Source of the DNA: Sedimenticola sp. | GTDB lineage: Bacteria > Pseudomonadota > Gammaproteobacteria > Chromatiales > Chromatiaceae | Length of the DNA stretch: 35,342 nt | Assembly (NCBI GenBank): GCA_026989135.1 | Contig: JALSJZ010000001.1 | Span: forward strand, 1 to 35,342 | Direction: 5' to 3' | Shown here: positions 27,897 to 35,342 of the stretch, one piece after another | Layout: every line of letters starts with the position of its first letter | How positions within the stretch are numbered: the first letter of the stretch is position 1 | Program-made: the position numbers and the translations under genes | Notes under the pieces: model-generated | The model's input: the letters and a program-made list of their open reading frames with translations, nothing else | What the model was told of the DNA's origin: nothing | Database searches by the model: none

Positions 27897-28510
27897 TATT
27901 CACCCTCCTCTTCGAGATAGCGGTAGGTTTTTGCGGTTGCCTCTAAAATTAGTTTTGTTCCCCCCGGCCGTTTGCGGGAGCCCCCCTGCTTACCAGCGGG
28001 ATAGATTCTTACATCATGGATGGTGACGATGCGGGGGAGCGCAGCCAATCCACTGATAAACTCCCCAAACTCATGGAAGCCGCCATGCACTTTCAGCTTT
28101 ATTGGCAGCTCGGCATAAAACTCTTTGGGCACTTCACCTGTGGGCTTGAAAAGCTCAAATTCCAGTCCTGCGGCCAGGCCGGTTTGTGATACATCAACCA
28201 GTAGTTCGGCAACCTCGGTTTTGTTGGGCAGCTGGCGCAGCATGGCACCAAATGACTGCTTCATCTCCTCGAGTTGCTGTTTGTACTTATCAAGATTGGC
28301 AGCCTTGGCCTGCTGTGCCTCAAAATTCTTTTTGAGAGTGATCTCTTCCTTTTCTGCCCGCTCAAGCTGTAGCAGTTGATCCTGGGTGTTAAAGTAGTAA
28401 AAGCCGACGGACAGGAGGGTGCAGACGAGCAGGATAAGTACAATCTTGACCGGCCAGGGCCAGATGCCGACGTTGCTGAAATCCAGCTCATTGAGTTCAT
28501 CAAGGTTCAC
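27896..28510 (-). CDS. pilO: Type IV pilus inner-membrane protein PilO
   Basis: The 204-residue PilO has one N-terminal membrane helix (VKIVLILLVCTLLSVGFYYF, about 22-41), a coiled coil (about 45-95), and a C-terminal ferredoxin-like core. It dimerises with PilN in the periplasm and connects to PilP. Its start overlaps pilN by four bases, so translation is coupled. Confidence 0.95.
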   Translation of the reverse strand: MNLDELNELDFSNVGIWPWPVKIVLILLVCTLLSVGFYYFNTQDQLLQLERAEKEEITLKKNFEAQQAKAANLDKYKQQLEEMKQSFGAMLRQLPNKTEVAELLVDVSQTGLAAGLEFELFKPTGEVPKEFYAELPIKLKVHGGFHEFGEFISGLAALPRIVTIHDVRIYPAGKQGGSRKRPGGTKLILEATAKTYRYLEEEGE

Positions 28511-29067
28511 TGGTCGCTCCCGCTGGCAGGATTGATCTGTTGGGCTTTCAAGCGAAAATGGTTAAGCCCGGTGCCGGTTTTGTCCTTTGTCTCAATGACC
28601 AGAAGCTGAGGTTTGCCCAGCCACTCAGATGCCTCAATCTTGCGCATATAGGCGGATACCCGGGCATTGGATTGGGCGCGCCCCTCTATTCGGATGCTCT
28701 TCCCGCTCTGTTCAACCTTGGTGAGCAGTGCGCCTTCAGGGACGGTCTTTACCAGCTCATCAAACAGATGGACGACCTCAGGCCGGCTGCTTTGCAGCTC
28801 TTGAATCACTTCCATGCGTGCCAGCAGCTTTGCTTTGGTTGATTCCAGGTTTTTAATCTCTTTGATCTTGCTCTCTACCGCAGCAATCTCTTTCTTTAAG
28901 AAGGCATTTCTATTGTTTTGATGTTTGATCAGGCCGGCAATATGCATATGGCCGATAATCAGCAGCAGCACGGTAATAACGGCCATGCCTCCAACCGCAA
29001 CACCAAATTCACGTTGGCGCTGTTTGCGAAGATTTTCGCGCCAGGGCAGCAGGTTGATCTGTGCCAT
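28507..29067 (-). CDS. pilN: Type IV pilus inner-membrane protein PilN
   Basis: The 186-residue PilN begins MAQINLLPWRE, the conserved cytoplasmic peptide (INLLPWR) that inserts into a groove of PilM. A membrane helix follows (about 23-45), then coiled coil (about 50-95) and a periplasmic ferredoxin-like fold. It begins two bases after the pilM stop. Confidence 0.96.
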   Translation of the reverse strand: MAQINLLPWRENLRKQRQREFGVAVGGMAVITVLLLIIGHMHIAGLIKHQNNRNAFLKKEIAAVESKIKEIKNLESTKAKLLARMEVIQELQSSRPEVVHLFDELVKTVPEGALLTKVEQSGKSIRIEGRAQSNARVSAYMRKIEASEWLGKPQLLVIETKDKTGTGLNHFRLKAQQINPASGSDQ

Positions 29068-29069
29068 CT

Positions 29070-30152
29070 TTAGTCAAAGCTCCTTAACGCCAGGCCACAG
29101 GCAATCATCATGGAGGGGGCATCGTTGCTCAGGCTCTGAGGCTTTACCCGTGATGAGACTGACATATTGGCAAACGGGTTGGCAATGATGGCGGGGGTTC
29201 CCAGCTTCTCTTCAATCAGCTCGTCAACCCCGGGTATGGAGGAGCAGCCACCCGCCATGACGATATAATCCACGCTGTTATAAGGGCTGGATGAGAAGAA
29301 GAACTGCAGGGATCGGCTCACCTGTTGCACCATTGCTTCGCGGAAGGGATCCAGCACCTCGGGGATGTAGTTATCCGGCAGGCCGCCCTGACGTTTGGCC
29401 ATGCCGGCCTCCTCATAGGAGAGGCCGTAGCGGCGTTGAATCTCTTCGGTCAACTGGCGGCCGCCAAAGTTCTGCTCCCGAGTATAGATGATCTTGTTGT
29501 TGTGCAGCACATTCATGGTAGTGGTTGCTGCACCGACATCGGCAACCGCAACGGTTTGATTTTCACCCTGCTCCGGAAGCTGATCTGCAATCTGGCTAAA
29601 GGCATTCTCCATGGCGTAGGCCTCCACATCGACCACCTCGGCGGTGAGCCCCGCAATCTCAATGGCGGCGACGCGATCATCGACATTCTCGCTGCGCGAG
29701 GCGGCCAGCAGAACATCCATCATCTCCGGGTTTTTTTCAGAGGTTCCCAGCACCTCGAAATCCATATTCACCTCCTCCAGTGAATAGGGGATATATTGGT
29801 CTGCCTCGAGCTGGATCTGCGCCTCCATCTCCTGATCGGAGAGAGAGGCGGGCATGGTGATGATCTTGGTGATGACCGCAGAGCCTGAAACGGCAACGGC
29901 AACGTGCCTGGCGCGGGAACCGGAGCGTTTTACGACATTTCTTATGGATTCGCCAACTGCATTGACATCGGCAATATTTTTCTCCACGACAGCATTTTCC
30001 TGTAGTGGCTCCACTGCATAGCTCTCCACTCTGAATTGAGCGCCAGCGCGACCCATGGAGGATGTCTTACTCAGCTCCAGGAGTTTGATTGCCGTCGAGC
30101 TGATGTCCAGCCCAATGATGGCGGGTTTCTTGCGTTGGAAAATAGAAAGCAT
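29070..30152 (-). CDS. pilM: Type IV pilus actin-like ATPase PilM
   Basis: The 360-residue cytoplasmic protein has the actin/FtsA fold: IGLDISSTAIKLLEL (about 13-27, phosphate 1), VAVADVGAATTTMNV (phosphate 2), and VMAGGCSSIPGVDELI (adenosine region). It binds the PilN N-terminal peptide and starts the alignment subcomplex. It is the first gene of the leftward operon pilMNOPQ-aroK and is divergent from ponA across a 214-bp gap. Confidence 0.96.
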   Translation of the reverse strand: MLSIFQRKKPAIIGLDISSTAIKLLELSKTSSMGRAGAQFRVESYAVEPLQENAVVEKNIADVNAVGESIRNVVKRSGSRARHVAVAVSGSAVITKIITMPASLSDQEMEAQIQLEADQYIPYSLEEVNMDFEVLGTSEKNPEMMDVLLAASRSENVDDRVAAIEIAGLTAEVVDVEAYAMENAFSQIADQLPEQGENQTVAVADVGAATTTMNVLHNNKIIYTREQNFGGRQLTEEIQRRYGLSYEEAGMAKRQGGLPDNYIPEVLDPFREAMVQQVSRSLQFFFSSSPYNSVDYIVMAGGCSSIPGVDELIEEKLGTPAIIANPFANMSVSSRVKPQSLSNDAPSMMIACGLALRSFD

Positions 30153-30228
30153 GCGGCACTTATTCTCGCTGTATTAACATGGCCTTAATGAGGATGTTAA
30201 AGATTTTGCTTTAACTAGACTGCTTAAC

Positions 30229-30237
30229 TATATAGCA
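30229..30237 (-). promoter_or_regulatory. Candidate extended -10 for pilM operon
   Basis: On the minus strand this reads TGCTATATA, about 77 bp before the pilM ATG. The surrounding gap is AT-rich. No clear -35 is seen. Confidence 0.3.
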
Positions 30238-30298
30238 GTAAATAAAAAACATGTGAAGTATTTTTTTTATTTTCAGCGAAAAATCTGCTGATGTTTTT

Positions 30299-30307
30299 TG
30301 CTATTAT
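30299..30307 (+). promoter_or_regulatory. Candidate extended -10 for ponA
   Basis: TGCTATTAT is an extended -10 about 60 bp upstream of the ponA start, in the AT-rich divergent gap between pilM and ponA. No good -35 is seen. Confidence 0.4.
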
Positions 30308-30366
30308 AGCCCCTCTCTCCCCCTCTATTCTGGGGTGTCCCACCCAAAAAAACTGTGACAAGGTGC

Positions 30367-32790
30367 ATGAAGCGGCTCATTGGATTGATTAAAATCGGAA
30401 TAGTGCTGGGATGCCTTGGCGTGGTTGCCGGTACGGTCTCAATAGCTGCGGCCTATTATTATCTTGAACCTGAGCTGCCATCGGTAAAACATCTGCGGGA
30501 TGTCCGTCTGCAGGTGCCGTTGAGAATCTTTAGCCGGGATCACCGGCTGATTGCCGAATTTGGAGAGAAGCGCCGTATCCCCCTCTCTTATGGGGAGATC
30601 CCGGATCAGATGGTCATGGCATTTCTTGCCGCAGAGGATGACCGTTTCTTTCAGCACCCGGGGGTGGACTATAAAGGCCTCCTGCGTGCTGCGGTCAGAT
30701 TGGTACAGAGTGGCCAGCGCCGGCAGGGTGGCAGTACCATCACCATGCAGGTGGCCAGAAACTTTTTCCTGACCCCGGAAAAGACCTACATACGCAAACT
30801 CAAGGAGATTTTTCTGGCCTTGCGTATTGAGGGTGAGCTGGAGAAGCAGGATATCTTTGCGCTCTATCTGAATAAAATCTACCTGGGGCAGCGTGCCTAC
30901 GGTGTGGGTGCAGCCGCGCAGGTCTACTATGGCAAGCGGGTGGGGGCGCTGACACTGCCGGAGATTGCGATGATTGCCGGTCTGCCCAAGGCACCCTCCA
31001 GCAATAACCCGCTGGCCAACCCCAAGCGAGCCGTAGAGCGGCGAAACTATGTGCTTGGACGCATGGCAAAACTGGGTTTTATTGATCCCGCTGAATACAA
31101 CATGGCCATGGATGCGCCCATTACGGCCTCACTGCACGTCCCCAAGCCAGAGATCGAGGCCTCCTATTTCGCAGAGATGGTGCGAGCGGATCTGGTGGAG
31201 CGTTTTGGCAACGATGCCTACACCCAGGGCTACCAGGTCTACACCACGCTGGACAGCCGACTACAGAAGGCGGCCAATGATGCGGTACAAAAGGCGCTGA
31301 TAGACTATGACCGGCGGCATGGGTTTCGTGGCATCACGCAGCACCTGGATCTGACAGAGGCGGTCACAGAGCAGGAGTGGGATGCGTTTTTACAGGATAA
31401 AAAACGCCTTGGTGGGCTGTGGGCCGGTTTGGTTACGGCAGTCGCTGAGCGCTCTGCAACCGTCTACCTGGGTGGGGGAAAACAGGTAACGATCGAATGG
31501 GATGGCCTGAAGTGGGCCAGACCCTACGTCAATGAAAACCGGCGTGGCCCAGTGCCCAAGGTGGCGGGAGAGATTCTGGCAGCAGGAGATCTGATTCGTC
31601 TCCAAAACCGCGGGACAGAGCTGGAGCCGGAGTGGCACCTGGCTCAGATCCCTGCGGTAGAGGGTGCGCTGGTTGCGGTCGATCCAAACAGCGGTGCGCT
31701 GGTCGCGGTGGTGGGTGGCTTTGATTTCTACCACAGTAAATTCAACCGGGCCATTCAGGCCAAACGGCAACCTGGGTCAGGCTTTAAGGCCTTCATCTAC
31801 TCTGCTGCCCTGGATGAGGGCTATACCGCTGCCAGCCTGATCAATGATGCGCCGGTTGTATTTGATGACCCCAGTCTGGAGAGCGCCTGGCGACCAGAAA
31901 ACTACAGCGGTAAATTCTTTGGCCCCACCCGCCTGCGTTTTGCACTGACCAAATCCCGCAACCTGGTCTCCATTCGCCTGTTGCGTGCCATTGGTATTGA
32001 CCGGGCGCTGGAGCAGGCAGAGAAGTTTGGCTTTGACCCCAGTGAGCTGCCACACAATCTCTCACTGGCTCTGGGCAGCGGCGCAGTGACACCGCTACAG
32101 ATGGCCATGGGTTACTCGGTGCTGGCCAATGGTGGCTACCGGGTAAAGGCCAATTTTATTGAGCGTATCGAGGATGGACAGCACAACATCGTCTTTAAGG
32201 CCGCCCCGCTGCGGGTGTGTGACGACTGCCTGATTGAAAAGGGGGAAGGGGTGGCGGATAGAGAGCTTGAAGGGCCGCCTCCGCATGTTGCGCCTCGTGT
32301 GATCAGCCCGGAGAACCACTATCTGATGAACTCCATGATGCAGGATGTCATCAAGCGGGGCACAGGCAGAAAGGCGCGGGTGTTGGGCCGCAATGATCTG
32401 GCAGGAAAGACCGGCACGAGTAATGATCAGCGTGATGCCTGGTTCAACGGTTTTCATCCGGATCTGGTGGCGATTGTCTGGGTGGGCTTTGACTCCTCCC
32501 AACCACTGGGCAGGGGTGAGGTGGGCGGCAAGGCCGCACTGCCAGCCTGGATTGACTTCATGAAGGTGGCGCTAAAGGATGTTCCCGAACACCCGTTGCA
32601 GATGCCGCCCGGCATGGTAACGGTGCGTATCGACCCGCGTACCGGCAGGCGTGCAGGGGCAGATCAAAAAGATGCCATATTTGAGGTTTTCCGTGCGGCA
32701 AACGCCCCGGAGGAGCAGGCAACCTCAGGCGGCCACTTGGGTGGTGGATCGAACCCGGATAGCACGGACAGCCCAGAAGAGATCTTTTAG
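30367..32790 (+). CDS. ponA: Penicillin-binding protein 1A (bifunctional peptidoglycan synthase)
   Basis: The inner-membrane enzyme polymerises and cross-links peptidoglycan. With the ATG at 30367 it is 807 residues, starting MKRLIGLIKIG with a membrane helix; a GTG at 30355 would add four. The glycosyltransferase catalytic glutamate is E90 in AAEDDRFFQHPG, followed by GGSTITMQVARNFFL. The transpeptidase has S471 in SGFK, SRN further on and KTGT at about 681-684. An OB-like domain between them (about residues 310-420) is characteristic of class A PBP1a. The divergent position to pilM is ancestral in gammaproteobacteria (E. coli mrcA beside hofM). Confidence 0.96.
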   Translation: MKRLIGLIKIGIVLGCLGVVAGTVSIAAAYYYLEPELPSVKHLRDVRLQVPLRIFSRDHRLIAEFGEKRRIPLSYGEIPDQMVMAFLAAEDDRFFQHPGVDYKGLLRAAVRLVQSGQRRQGGSTITMQVARNFFLTPEKTYIRKLKEIFLALRIEGELEKQDIFALYLNKIYLGQRAYGVGAAAQVYYGKRVGALTLPEIAMIAGLPKAPSSNNPLANPKRAVERRNYVLGRMAKLGFIDPAEYNMAMDAPITASLHVPKPEIEASYFAEMVRADLVERFGNDAYTQGYQVYTTLDSRLQKAANDAVQKALIDYDRRHGFRGITQHLDLTEAVTEQEWDAFLQDKKRLGGLWAGLVTAVAERSATVYLGGGKQVTIEWDGLKWARPYVNENRRGPVPKVAGEILAAGDLIRLQNRGTELEPEWHLAQIPAVEGALVAVDPNSGALVAVVGGFDFYHSKFNRAIQAKRQPGSGFKAFIYSAALDEGYTAASLINDAPVVFDDPSLESAWRPENYSGKFFGPTRLRFALTKSRNLVSIRLLRAIGIDRALEQAEKFGFDPSELPHNLSLALGSGAVTPLQMAMGYSVLANGGYRVKANFIERIEDGQHNIVFKAAPLRVCDDCLIEKGEGVADRELEGPPPHVAPRVISPENHYLMNSMMQDVIKRGTGRKARVLGRNDLAGKTGTSNDQRDAWFNGFHPDLVAIVWVGFDSSQPLGRGEVGGKAALPAWIDFMKVALKDVPEHPLQMPPGMVTVRIDPRTGRRAGADQKDAIFEVFRAANAPEEQATSGGHLGGGSNPDSTDSPEEIF

Positions 32791-32793
32791 CCG

Positions 32794-33399
32794 GTGTCTC
32801 ACAACCGAAGAGATGATCAGCTGCGCCAGCGCATGGCCTATGAAATAGCACGCATGCTGGCAGATGGGACATGCCGGGATATACGCGTGGCGCGCCGCAA
32901 AGCGGCGGAGCGGCTGGGCACTACAAGCCGCTTTGAGCTGCCGACAGAAGCGGAGATTGAACAGGCACTGAAGACGCATCAATCGCTGTTTCAGCGCGAG
33001 CAGCAACCTGCGGTATTGAAAGAGCTGCGCCGACAGGCCCTGGCGGCAATGAAAACCCTGGCTCCCTTTAGCCCCCGCCTGGTGGGGCCGGTTCTGACGG
33101 GTACCGCCGTATCCCATAACAGGATAGAGCTACACCTCTTTAGCGAGACACCGGAAGAGGTGATCCTGTTTCTGCTGGATCGGGATATCCCCTGGCATGA
33201 TGGCGAGAGAACCCTCTGCTTCAGCGGCGGGGTAAAGCGCAGCTACCCGGTCTGCCGTTTTCGCGCCGGGGATACCGATATTGAGCTTGTTCTCCTCCCA
33301 TCGGAAGCGTTGCGCCAGCCACCGCTGAGCCCCCTGGGTGACAGACCCCTGCAACGAGCCTCACTCAGCCAGTTGCAGGAGCTGATGGAGGAGAGTTAA
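32794..33399 (+). CDS. Conserved uncharacterised protein, possibly nucleotidyltransferase-fold
   Basis: A 201-residue product starting at a GTG three bases after the ponA stop, so it is probably co-transcribed. The N-terminal half is helical and basic (RMAYEIARMLADG, ARRKAAERLG). The C-terminal half has PRLVGPVLTGTAV, IELHLFSETPEE, and a tail APLSP-like segment (RQPPLSPLGDRPLQRASL). The VLTGTA plus IELHLF order recalls the G[ST] and DxD strand of nucleotidyltransferases, but the acidic pair would be E-x-H here, so catalysis is doubtful. I do not recognise a named family, and the function is unknown. Confidence 0.7.
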   Translation: MSHNRRDDQLRQRMAYEIARMLADGTCRDIRVARRKAAERLGTTSRFELPTEAEIEQALKTHQSLFQREQQPAVLKELRRQALAAMKTLAPFSPRLVGPVLTGTAVSHNRIELHLFSETPEEVILFLLDRDIPWHDGERTLCFSGGVKRSYPVCRFRAGDTDIELVLLPSEALRQPPLSPLGDRPLQRASLSQLQELMEES

Positions 33400-33406
33400 A
33401 AGGTAA

Positions 33407-34702
33407 CTATCCTCTTTTATCAAGCGGCACATAAGCGCGCTCGGCAGCCCCCAGATAGAGTTGGCGGGGGCGTGCAATACGGTGATCCGGGTCACCGATC
33501 ATCTCCATCCAATGTGCCACCCAGCCGGCGGTGCGGGCGATGGCAAACATCACGGTAAACATATTCATCGGTATGTTGAGCGCCCGATAGATAATGCCCG
33601 AGTAGAAATCGACATTGGGATAGAGTTTGTGAGAGATAAAATATTCATCTTTCAGTGCGATCTCCTCCAGCTTCAGCGCCAGTTCAAACAGTGGGCTATC
33701 GGCAGCCGGCATATTCTCCAGCACGTCATAACAGACCTTGCGGATGATGGTTGCCCGGGGATCATTGTTTTTATAGACCCGGTGGCCAAACCCCATCAGC
33801 CGGAAAGGGTCGCTTTTGTCCTTGGCCTTGGCGATATATTTATCGACATTGGAGACATCGCCAATCTCATCCAGCATATTCAGTACCGCCTCATTGGCCC
33901 CGCCATGTGCAGGCCCCCAGAGAGAGGCAATACCGGCTGAGATGCAGGCGAAGGGGTTGGCACCAGAGCTGCCCGCAATGCGCACGGTGGATGTGCTGGC
34001 ATTCTGTTCATGGTCGGCGTGCAGGATAAACAGCAGATCCAGCGCCTTGGCTGCGACAGGGTCTGGCTCGAACTCTTCACAGGGGGTGGCGAACATCATG
34101 CGCATAAAATTGGCGGTATAGTTCAGATCATTGCGTGGGTAGATAAAGGGCTCGCCCTTATGCCGTTTGTAACTGCATGCTGCAATGGTGGGCATCTTGG
34201 CAATCAAACGGTGGGCCGAGATCTCACGGTGACGGGCATCGTGGATATCGAGTGAATCATGGTAGAAGGCAGAGAGGGAGCCCACCACACCCACCATGGT
34301 GGCCATGGGGTGAGCATCGTAGCGGAAGCCCCGGTAAAACATCTGTAGCGACTCATTGATCATGGTGTGATGGCCAATGATGTACTCAAATTCTGTGAGT
34401 TGCTCTGCTGAGGGCAGCTCACTGTAGAGCAGCAGATAGGCCACCTCCAGAAAACTGCTCTGTTCAGCCAGCTGTTCAATGGGGTACCCCCGGTAGCGAA
34501 GGATGCCCTTTTCCCCATCAATAAAGGTGATGGCGCTGCGGCAACTGGCGGTTGCCATAAAACCGGGGTCAAATGTGAACATCCCTGTCTTTTTATATAC
34601 AGAGGTCACATCAAAGGTTTTTGGCCCGACACTCCCTTCCAGTATGGGGAGTTCAAGCGTTGTGCCATCTGGTTGGGTAAGCGTGATGTGTTCTTTTTCC
34701 AT
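33407..34702 (-). CDS. gltA: Citrate synthase (type II)
   Basis: The 431-residue enzyme condenses acetyl-CoA and oxaloacetate, entering the TCA cycle. Catalytic segments are [16 protein letters not shown] and [15 protein letters not shown] (with His in each) and a catalytic Asp in the [10 protein letters not shown] region. The N-terminal beta domain and length fit the hexameric type II enzyme of Gram-negative bacteria, usually inhibited by NADH. The ATG at 34702 is chosen over an upstream one at 34786 because GAGGAG lies 9 bp before it and the protein then begins [13 protein letters not shown], as expected. It converges with the uncharacterised gene 8 bp away. Confidence 0.97.
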   Translation of the reverse strand: MEKEHITLTQPDGTTLELPILEGSVGPKTFDVTSVYKKTGMFTFDPGFMATASCRSAITFIDGEKGILRYRGYPIEQLAEQSSFLEVAYLLLYSELPSAEQLTEFEYIIGHHTMINESLQMFYRGFRYDAHPMATMVGVVGSLSAFYHDSLDIHDARHREISAHRLIAKMPTIAACSYKRHKGEPFIYPRNDLNYTANFMRMMFATPCEEFEPDPVAAKALDLLFILHADHEQNASTSTVRIAGSSGANPFACISAGIASLWGPAHGGANEAVLNMLDEIGDVSNVDKYIAKAKDKSDPFRLMGFGHRVYKNNDPRATIIRKVCYDVLENMPAADSPLFELALKLEEIALKDEYFISHKLYPNVDFYSGIIYRALNIPMNMFTVMFAIARTAGWVAHWMEMIGDPDHRIARPRQLYLGAAERAYVPLDKRG

Positions 34703-34857
34703 ATCGAGGCTCCTCAGATAGATTGGGGTGGGTAGCAGCGGGTGCTGCTCCAATGGTTGTTTTTTTATATTGGTTAAGGTTAGCACTATGGTGGCAGGTT
34801 GCTTGATTAGTTAACGGCTTGTTACAGGAAGGGTTTAGTAGATTTCACTGCGCAATA

Positions 34858-34887
34858 AAAAAGCGCCTCCCAAAGGAGGCGCTTTTT
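34858..34887. terminator. Strong rho-independent terminator between rpmE and gltA
   Basis: AAAAAGCGCCTCC, a CAAA loop, then GGAGGCGCTTTTT is a perfect 13-bp stem with A and T tracts, so it works in both orientations in principle. It lies 28 bp after the rpmE stop and ends the leftward rpmE transcript; gltA must be expressed from its own promoter in 34703-34857, where no clear boxes were seen. Confidence 0.9.
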
Positions 34888-34915
34888 ATATAAAGCCTGT
34901 GTGCCGGGGCTGGGA

Positions 34916-35116
34916 TCAGCGGGCATACCGTTTGCGGAACTTGTCAACGCGACCGGCGGTGTCCATCATCTTCTGCTTGCCAGTGTAGAAAGGGTGGCAG
35001 GCTGAGCAGACTTCGATATGCAGATCCTTACCCAGTGTGGAAGAGGTGGTGAACTCATTACCACAGCTGCAGTTCACTTTGATCTCATTGTATTCAGGGT
35101 GGATATCCGCTTTCAT
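34916..35116 (-). CDS. rpmE: 50S ribosomal protein L31, zinc-binding form
   Basis: The 66-residue L31 begins [19 protein letters not shown]. Four cysteines (C16, C18, C37 and C40 in CSCG and [13 protein letters not shown]) make the zinc site of the C+ form; the zinc-independent paralogue lacks them. The ATG at 35116 has GAGG about 7 bp upstream; an earlier ATG at 35149 would add 11 unusual residues. L31 bridges the 50S and 30S subunits. It is a single-gene unit ending at the terminator at 34858. Confidence 0.96.
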   Translation of the reverse strand: MKADIHPEYNEIKVNCSCGNEFTTSSTLGKDLHIEVCSACHPFYTGKQKMMDTAGRVDKFRKRYAR

Positions 35117-35169
35117 GTTCGCCTCAAAAAATGACCCATTCTCCCGCACTATTGCGGGGAAAACCGCGC

Positions 35170-35184
35170 ATATTAGGCTAATAT
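35170..35184. promoter_or_regulatory. Perfect 15-bp palindrome upstream of rpmE
   Basis: ATATTAGGCTAATAT has 7-bp arms about a central G and lies about 55 bp upstream of the rpmE ATG, where a promoter should be. It may be an operator or a chance AT-rich dyad. It does not match the E. coli Zur box as I know it. Confidence 0.3.
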
Positions 35185-35228
35185 CGTGCTGGGCGCAAGA
35201 GCGAATGGCTCACTTTGTCAACCCAAAG

Positions 35229-35268
35229 CAGAAATGTCCCCTTCTGAGCAATTCAGAAAAGTCCCCTT
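35229..35268. repeat. Paired direct repeats, possible insertion sequence terminus
   Basis: CAGAAATGTCCCCTT (35229-35243) and CAGAAAAGTCCCCTT (35254-35268) differ at one base and start 25 bp apart. Multiple short repeats with a TGTCCCC-like core are common at the ends of IS21-family elements. The remaining 74 bp to the window edge contain a minus-strand open frame ending at TAG 35301-35303 that could be the tail of an element gene. Only an end would be in the window, so this is tentative. Confidence 0.35.
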
Positions 35269-35342
35269 AAGATTTAGACCTATGGGGTAGTAAAATAGAG
35301 CTAGCGCCTATCTGAGAATGCCGCCAGGGATGGTCTGCTGCT

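Overview
The window reads as chromosomal core sequence from a gammaproteobacterium. The gene orders glyQ-glyS, mnmG-rsmG-parA-parB-atpIBEFHAGDC-glmU-glmS, and pilMNOPQ-aroK-aroB-damX divergent from ponA are all typical of that class; E. coli keeps the last as mrcA / hofMNOPQ-aroKB-damX. A DsrE/Tus-type sulfur carrier gene next to a PP-loop ATPase, and a PEP-CTERM surface protein, would fit an environmental, possibly sulfur-oxidising lineage. That placement is inference; no rRNA or marker phylogeny could be run.

Left part (1-6923): glycyl-tRNA synthetase genes glyQ and glyS run leftward, and glyS is cut by the window edge. Divergent from them is a tightly packed rightward set: a MnmA/ThiI-like PP-loop enzyme, a TusA-like sulfur carrier, a cation diffusion facilitator, mnmG and rsmG. 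Three of these five are tRNA/rRNA modification genes or a likely sulfur donor for one.

Accessory block (about 6924-9449): the usual rsmG-parA junction is interrupted by about 2.5 kb. It holds a broken ParE toxin gene separated by an about 290-bp unexplained segment from an intact ParD antitoxin gene, then a DUF1566/PEP-CTERM secreted protein with a near-consensus sigma-54 promoter, then what looks like a broken avd gene, the accessory gene of diversity-generating retroelements (DGRs). The 3' end of the DUF1566 gene looks like a DGR variable region. No reverse transcriptase or template repeat is present in the window. This is the most unusual part of the window.

Centre (9450-21618): parA-parB (chromosome segregation), the complete nine-gene atp operon with a good sigma-70 promoter before atpI and a strong terminator after atpC, then glmU and glmS (UDP-GlcNAc synthesis).

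Right part (21626-35342): leftward damX-like AAA+SPOR gene, aroB, a 117-bp MITE-like element, aroK and pilQPONM (type IV pilus secretin and alignment subcomplex). Divergent from pilM is ponA (PBP1A), followed by a conserved uncharacterised gene. Then come leftward gltA (citrate synthase) and rpmE (L31), separated by a strong terminator. The last about 110 bp hold paired direct repeats that may be the end of an insertion sequence running out of the window.
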